A DNA stretch of 64,000 nucleotides from positions 19,196,499 through 19,260,498 of the forward strand of contig JALGQZ010000015.1 of assembly GCA_023105745.1 (NCBI GenBank), read 5' to 3'. The notes under the pieces are model-generated. The model worked only from the letters and a program-made list of their open reading frames with translations. It searched no databases and was not told the DNA's origin. How positions within the stretch are numbered: position 1 is the stretch's first letter; the number at the start of each line of letters is the position of its first letter. Source of the DNA: Austropuccinia psidii. Its lineage: Eukaryota > Basidiomycota > Pucciniomycetes > Pucciniales > Sphaerophragmiaceae. Below, piece after piece: positions 57,373-64,000 of this stretch. A program made the position numbers and the translations under genes.

Positions 57373-59292
57373 TGTAAGATGTGACTATGAAACTGGTGAT
57401 AATATTACTATTAATCAACAGTACTATGTCTGTTCTTATGAAATATAATAATAAAATATTATTATAACCACAATTAAATAATTAAAAATTATTTCTTTCA
57501 CGTGTTAAGCACTACTAGTGATTTTAACAGTGAGCAAGTAATTGTCTACAAGAATCAATTACAAGAAGAATTTAATAATAAAAACTTCTTTATTAAGATA
57601 ATAAAATTATTTTAATATATAATTATCTTTTGCAAGAATAATTATAAAGATAATTCTTGAAGAAAACTATTACTAGAGAAAAACTTTAAGAATTAAGAAT
57701 AAATGACTCACTAATACTCCAAAGAACTTATTGATAGGTAAGAGTAGAGAAATTTGATGTGGAATTGTGGATTTAAGGGATAAAAAGGATTTATAACAGT
57801 ATTACAACAGAATATAGTTGGATTCTATGATTTCACGTCTTTCTGGATGATTTTGAAAGATTTAAAACACTTAAGAATAGCTTTAACTAATACTTACTTG
57901 TTGGTAATAATGATTTAATAAATTGATAAGATGATGATACAGAAAAAACAGCAAGAAGAGGCTTCTTTTAAGTCAAAAACAGCTCACAGAGGCGTGCCAT
58001 GGAGCAAACTGAAAAACCAGTGAGTGAGAAAACAATAAACCTTTTTGTATTAATGATTGCATCATCTGTTGTCACGTAAGATTATCATAATTACTTACTT
58101 AATGCTTTTACGTGATTACCAACCCCAATATGGTTAAGAATAAAAGGAGTAACATCTGTAAATCTTCTTTTATTCTAAAATAATCATTGATTTCTCAAAG
58201 TTATCAATGTTATTGCCAATTTCATGACAGGTTGTAATTACTGTGAATTTTTGAAGATTCAGTGTTTCACGTAGAATGGTCAAAAATGGACTGTCAGTAA
58301 AACTTTTAATTTTACTAGTACAACCATAATTATTTTTGGTTGTACTATAGATAATACAGTTCCTCATTGGTCCTGAAAGTTTCAGAAGGATTCATTAAGA
58401 ATTGTATTTTTAATGAATTTTTGAAGTTTTTACCTCATTTCTACGTAGAATTGCAAATAGCAGTATTTTGCTGGTTGCTATGAGGTAAATCAATGAATAT
58501 GGATCCCAAAAGGGTTTAATTATCCTTTTAGGGTCTAGTCATGGAAAGTCATCAAGAATTGACGTGGTTATAGGAGTCTAAGTAGCTTATTACCTCCTTG
58601 GCACGTCAAAATAGCAGGTTATTTGCTATTTTCTTAAGATTACAGTAGGTGTAACTTGGTAACCAAGTTCCCAAAGAGTTTTAGTTTACCAATTGGGCCA
58701 AGATGAGCCATGGATCCATGCTCTGGAGCTATCTACGCCTCTGAGGCCTCAGAAGTTGGGTACCCTGGCTCTCTTTGATGTCTTTTGTCCCCCTTGCCTA
58801 ATTTTTACGTCAAAATAGTAATTTAAGCTTCAAGTGAGATATCCACTATGGGTGTACCAAAAGTCCATGTAATAATACCATGATATTAAGTGCTCAAAAC
58901 ATGCATAACACTATTCTTAGTGTATATGTAACATGGGATTTCTCACTTTCCCTTTATTTTGGCTAAAAATCAAGAAAAACAAAAATTTTCACGGATCTTT
59001 TATGTGGTATTAATGATGTGGTATTGAAGTATTTTCCATTTTACCACCTCAAATACTTAAATTGAGCTTATTCACTCTATGGAGCTACGCTAGGTGAATT
59101 TTTGTGTAGAATCCAAATCTTGTCTTAAATCCATGGATTTACTTACTCAATAAAAAGTTATTCATCTTTTCTGAAATTGAAAATGATGAATTTTGGATAT
59201 ATGCATGACTTATGAGTTTTGCATAATTCAAAATTTCTTTTTAAGATAATTGTGGCCTATTTGGGTATGTAAAATATACCTCAAGGCTCACA
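57373..59292 (+). mobile_element. Solo LTR, TGTAAG...CTCACA family, in the leader of gene C copy 3
   Basis: 1920 bp, with exact target duplications aggtg at 57368-57372 and 59293-59297. The C copies at 6340-6350 and 10160-10170 show the uninterrupted sequence 'gagcaggtgagctt/tgg'. It lies between the C TATA box and the C start codon, adding about 1.9 kb to any transcript or replacing its promoter. AT-rich, no coding capacity. Confidence 0.95.
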
Positions 59293-59333
59293 AGGTGAGG
59301 AAGAAATTGAAGGGCTTGTCATGTGAAGATGGT

Positions 59334-59449
59334 CTTTTATACCACAGTGAAGCTGAGACAATCTCAGCAGTTGCAGCACCCACAAAAGTCTCAGCTTCAA
59401 GGCGTGTGGGCAAAATTGAAGCTCAGTTGCTGCCAATGCTGCAACTGAG
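59334..59449 (-). promoter_or_regulatory. Candidate gene C promoter, copy 3, separated from its gene by a solo LTR
   Basis: TATAAAAG on the minus strand at 59334-59341. The CCAAT beside it is mutated (acaat). The inverted 9-mers GAAGCTGAG / CTCAGCTTC are kept. The second palindrome (59422-59449) has perfect arms CTCAGTTGC / GCAACTGAG around a CCAAT core. Subtracting the LTR and its duplication, the TATA-ATG distance is about 415 bp, as in the other copies (401 and 421). Confidence 0.55.
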
Positions 59450-59626
59450 AAGGGAAATGCTTACGTGAGGCAGAACAACAATGTGGTTCTGGCAGAGTAT
59501 TGCAATTGATTGAATTTTCAAGCTCAGTCACATCCCCTTTGTTTCCTTAAATAGCCACCCAATCACCCAGGAGGGTGGTCGTGAGGCCCTCGTTGAATGT
59601 GCATGGTGGGTGCAATGCACAAGTGC

Positions 59627-61580
59627 TGTGGGAACTCCTCTTGTGTGGGATTAAAATGAGGCAGTACCTGGAGGGGGAAATCACAGGTAACTAGTTTTGA
59701 ATTGCTAATAACTCCTGTAACCAAGGGTGGCAAGGGTGTATTGCCTGCCCCTCCTAAAATACTGAACAAAAATCTTCCTTGGAGCTCACAAACCAAAATA
59801 AAATTAGTAAGTGGCTTTACAACTGCAGAAGACAAAATTCAGCAGTCTCAGATCAGACCTATTCAATAAATAATATGAAAAATAATGTCAGTAATTTTGG
59901 TTAATTGAGATTTCAATGAGATACTTGTCTGTTTAATTTTAATATTTTTTAGTGAAATTGGGGTGAGTGGTTTCTTCTTGGTGATATAAATCTGGTAAGA
60001 TGGGTTTTTTAAGGTGTTCTGGAAAGTTGGATGAGTATTGATAAAGGTAATTTTGTTAAGGTAAAGTTATAATAGAGTAAAATAATCTTTTAAAGGTTTG
60101 TTATTTTTTTTAAGAGTGTTTAATAATAAAATATAATTGTATTTCTTATATTTAAAAGGTAAGATTCTTTGATATTGGATTTTTAAAGGGGTAAGTTATT
60201 TTTAAGTCTTGATAAATGGTGTTAATTTTACTGGATAAAGTATTTTAATAGAGTAGTAACCCTAATGTTGGGTACTGGGTAATTTTTATTTTTTATTTTT
60301 AATAATAATAAGATTCCACTGAGCTTAGCTACTGGGTAATCTTCAACACTATACTTCCACTGAGCTTAGCTACTGGGCAAGTAATTTTACTATAATATAC
60401 TGGACTACCTCCCAGGTGAGGGATGACTTATTCCTGTGCTTGTAATGTGCATGGGGGGGGATTTTGAAATTTGGGGGGAGAGAGCCCCTCTATTTATACC
60501 TTTTGGGAGCCCAGGGGGCCCTCCATGGGAGCTGTCTTTTTCCACTTTAATTCCTCTTGATTTCATCATGTGACTCTGTTTTTGGTGAGGACCTTTCTTG
60601 CATAGGTCAGGTGATTTAAGGTTTGGTGATAATTTTCTCTCTGCACAGCCTCCATTTATCACATGATCGACTTTTGGTGGACTGATTATGATGTGATATT
60701 CTTGCATGCATGAGGTGATTTCATTTTGGCTGAGGATTTTTCTTGTGCACAGCCTCTTTTCTGTCACATGATATTCTGTTGGTGGATACAGTATCACATG
60801 ATGACCTTGTAATTCCTTTGCATATGTCCTATTTTAGGTTTGGTAGAAGTGGCTGTGTAATTTATGTAGGTGTCATGTTGTTTTTCTTCTTTTTGAACTT
60901 TAAAATGAAGTCAGGTGATAATTTCTTGCACTGGTGAAATTACTGTTATGTATGAAATGATGTGATTTTTGAGTTTGACACATGCTGTGCATAGTCATGT
61001 GGTTGAGATTTAATTAAAATTTTTTACTGCATGCAGCCTGTTGTAACTAGCTTTGGTTTGCATGAGGTGATGAGTAGTGTAAATAATTATGTTTTAAGGT
61101 TTTAAGTGGGGCTACTGTGGATATAAGATAAGGTACTCCTGTGGCTGTGTTGTAAATGAGCTGCAGGAATTCCATGGAGTTGAGCTTTGCATCATGTGAC
61201 TTTTCTATGTTGAGTTCTAGGTTGCTGTGTAATTCATGCAGGTGTCCTTTTCTTGCTGCATGAGTCCTGTGGCTGTAAGGGGGTGTAAAGCTGGGTGGGG
61301 TGTGTAATTTAAAGGGTGGTACCTTGTTTGTTGTAACTAGTTTACTATATGTAACTTGATTTTTACATATGCATAATGAAATGGAATAATTTATTTAAAC
61401 ACATACACTGCTCTTTTGGTGCCTGTGCCATGGTTTTATGAGTTAAATCCAGCTTCTTGCTGTAAAATTGACCTTTTGGTGTAAAATTTGAGTGTAAGTC
61501 TGCCTGTAGGCTGGATTTCCTGCTGTTATAGGGTACTATGAGCTTGAGCCTGGTGAAAAAAAATGGTATGGAATACCACA
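59627..61580 (+). mobile_element. Solo LTR-like repeat, TGTGG...CCACA family, in spacer R
   Basis: 1954 bp, aligning end to end with 15587-17466. The spacer copies at 6670 and 10510 read 'aatgccccatgc' without insertion; here the same word appears as agtgc (59622-59626) before and (a)gtgc (61580-61584) after, i.e. a 4-5 bp duplication, depending on whether the last A belongs to the element. No coding sequence. A poly-T/poly-G rich interior (60290-60480) is noted. Confidence 0.8.
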
Positions 61581-63510
61581 GTGCCCCATGCAGAAATGCA
61601 CATGGTGCAATTAGTCAAAAGTGATTGCGGAAAGATTACAGGCCATATGGCCTGGTGATAGTGTTTGAATGAAGGGGGGGCTGTAAGACAAGTGAATACA
61701 GTGTGAGCTTGGCTTGACCAATTTCTCAGGTTTGCTTTTGCGTCATAATTGAAATGCACAGTGGCTGAACATTTTAATTGCAGAGTTATTGAACTATTGA
61801 TATAACAATATCAAATGAACTATTCTGAGCAATCGCTAGGTCATTTTTGTAAGCACACAATCTGAGCATTTGGCACAGCATTGGATGACATTTCAGCCAG
61901 GTGCAGCATTTCACACGCTTTGGTGAAATGCTCCAAACTGAGCCTTACAATGAGCCATTTCAAAAATAGTCCGGACCATGGCTTTACTGAGCACTTTCAC
62001 ACGGTGCTTTTCACCATGACATGCTCAGCTTGGGTGTGCAAATTGGTTGAAACGCAATGCTGAGCATGTGGCACATGAGCTATATGTATGCCAACAATTG
62101 GAAGGTGGATCCCAATTGGTAATATGCATGCAGGCGGGAGTAGTGATACTCCAGCCTAATTTGTGCGGCCAACATTTTACTACGCACACCTTTGTACATG
62201 TATGCTGTGGGGAAGAACAAAAGCTTTTCAACAATGTAACAAGCAATCACGTCAAGCCATCAAGTCATATATCTTGACTGCATCCCTTTGATGCGCCTTG
62301 TTGGAGAGCTCTGCCGAACTTCGGCACAGATGCAGGTGAAATCCAAGTTAATGAAAGTGGGTCATATTGGGATGTCTTATTATTTGGGTCATACACAAAC
62401 AATGGATTCAATCCAGTGCCATTGTTGGGGAAAAGTTTGACTGGCAGCGCTTGTTCATCGCGTGTTCTCATTGGCGGGCAGCCACACGCTTTCATACGCA
62501 GGCAACTTGAACACACCTGGAAGACATTTTTCTGCCAGTCTTCCAACTGGATATTTTCTTGGTCAGGTGGTCAGCTTGACTGCAGACGCTCACCCGCTCG
62601 CGCGTGGAAACCTGAGGCCAATCAGTGTGGATTTGCTTCAGCCTCATCCGCATTAGAATAATCCCGGACTATGATTGTGTGGGGATCTCCCACCACCGGT
62701 CATTTTCTGCACGTTCTCACACGCCACGCGCAAGTTGTGGCGCCTGGCTTGCAGCCGAAAAATCCCTTGGGTGTGTGGCCTCTTTTGCCAGAGTTTTGTA
62801 CACGCATGAGGGAAAGACCCTGATACCAATCTTGGTGGATTAGTACCCGCCTCAAACGCAATAGGGGTGAATGTATATGTGGATCACGGCTCACGGCCGG
62901 CACCCCCTTTGATCATGCCACACATTCCTCCCTGGAAGCGCAGTTGCCATCAGTCAGCAAAAAACTTCAGGCAAAACCAAGCTCATGTTTGGTGGCACGC
63001 CACTCAACATATCTCACCCACCCACACACAAACATCCCCACAGTGAGATTGCCCTTTCAAACCACCAACATTTCACAGTTAGTCCCTGTGCGACAATTAA
63101 CCTGGGGAAAATCCGCTCATTGTTTGCTCTCACACCAGCGAACATGGCTGCATGCCTCTAATATGCCCCTCCACAATAAGTTGCTACAACCCACCCAATT
63201 TCGGATATGCTAATGTCAACTTTGTTCCACCAAAGGTTGCATAACTTGCTTCAGATCCAGAAGTCATTGGTGCACCCACATTTTTGCCACCTTGCCTTGA
63301 TATATGCCCCAAATTGGATATTAAAATTATGAGCCCAAGAGGCCCACCTCCATCAAGACCATGCATGTAACCACAGTCCATCCCCCCTTGAGTGCATTGC
63401 TGCCTCTCATATAAGTTCCCCACCTGCACTCATTTGTCTTCATTCCCTTTAGCTACCCCTTTCTGATCATATAATTTCCAACTGTCCCCACATAATTCAT
63501 AATAGCCATC

Positions 63511-64000
63511 ATGTCAACCCCTTCACAACCACTTTGCATTGGGATGATTAATATTTGTATTCAAATAAATGGTGAAATAACCTTAAATCCTGATAATTCC
63601 CACTTAGCTTCTATGATTATCCTATGGCACAATGAACACAACATATTCATATATCTCCCCAATCACCAGCATGCTATCGGCTCTCTCCCTGAAACCCTTT
63701 CCAAAATGTTGATACCATTCCTTGGGGCACCAAAATCTTTCATGCACTGTGGTCCTGGTGGGGCATGGATTAAAAATTGCCAAACCAATGCTACTCAAAT
63801 ATTATTTGTTGAGGGATTATTTATGACTGATGCAAATGATCCCTCCTCATCTCAGAAACCCAATCTAGAATTGATGTTCTTCACATGGTATCCAAACATT
63901 CTATTCATAATGGAAAGCTTTTGAACACAATATTTCAAGCTTAAAATGCCCAAAGAATATGACTGTAATACTTATATTCAGTGTCAACTCTTTACTCCCA
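63511..64000 (+). pseudogene. Gene D, copy 2 (5' part, cut by window end): SNF2-family protein N-terminus
   Basis: ATG 63511 (MSTPSQPLCIG). Open for 137 aa up to a TGA at 63922-63924; D copy 1 reads on past this point (SFTKQDFKLQIP), and the same frame resumes here after the stop (KLKMPKEYD). It is uninterrupted where copy 1 has the 12174 solo LTR. This N-terminal region precedes the ATPase core and has no recognised domain; identity as SNF2 rests on copy 1. The helicase part should lie beyond 64000. Confidence 0.75.

Larger units (their letters stand above)
59293..63510. repeat. Spacer R, copy 3, up to the D promoter
   Basis: Aligns with copies 1 and 2, interrupted by the repeat at 59627-61580. 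Past 62300 it continues as in 11200-12020. ORFs (for example 62265-62546 minus, 62416-62843 plus) are not maintained in copy 2. TATAAG at 63411-63416 precedes the D start by 95 bp. Confidence 0.6.

Noticed and set aside
1..64000. Ordinary host housekeeping genes or tRNA/rRNA genes
   Set aside because: None recognised by reading; all supported coding sequence belongs to repeated mobile-element families. A tRNA scan could not be run.

Overview
The window looks like transposon-rich, AT-rich, non-coding-dense DNA of a rust fungus. Genes have short canonical introns (54-72 bp, GT-AG), CpG is scarce, and nearly everything is repeat-derived and decayed. Several protein families (a Ty3/gypsy chromovirus with an N-terminal accessory ORF, a Tnp2-like transposase, a Rad5/HLTF-like SNF2 ATPase, and a proline-rich zinc-cluster-like family) match what I recall as hugely repeated hypothetical proteins of the myrtle rust Austropuccinia psidii. 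That attribution is memory, not a search. I see no intact ordinary host gene.

Layout. Positions 1-24143 hold one large composite unit: gene A (+, cut by the window start), gene B (+), a 40-bp minisatellite, gene C (-), spacer R, then a second tandem copy of minisatellite-C-R, then the SNF2 gene D (+, 12021-17640), gene E (-, 18048-20111) and a Tnp2-like transposase F (+, 21057-24143). Positions 50122-64000 repeat A, B, minisatellite, C, R and the start of D in the same order and strands, and run off the window end. Between them (about 25.2-47.3 kb) lies a much more diverged set with relatives of the same families in another arrangement: Tnp2 relic G, E-like H, A-like A', and SNF2 relic D' on the minus strand. 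Recurrence of Tnp2 + E + A + SNF2 in two diverged sets suggests these families travel together.

Nested insertions. A 9.7-kb Ty3/gypsy element (30931-40613, 1.44-kb LTRs, 5-bp duplication catac) splits gene H. Six solo LTRs or LTR-like repeats of three families are present. One (12174-13610) and another (15587-17466) split D; one sits in G (27097-28921); one is between A and B (2131-2694); one is between the promoter and start codon of the third C copy (57373-59292); one is in spacer R (59627-61580). For several of them the paralogous unit supplies the empty site within this same window.

How the parts may work together (inference). F would be the transposase; D an ATP-dependent DNA translocase; C a candidate DNA-binding zinc-cluster protein whose three copies share a TATA box and nested palindromes about 400 bp upstream of the start codon; and the minisatellites, which bracket A-B, candidate subterminal or accessory binding sites. 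All copies here carry stop codons or frameshifts and are presumably inactive.
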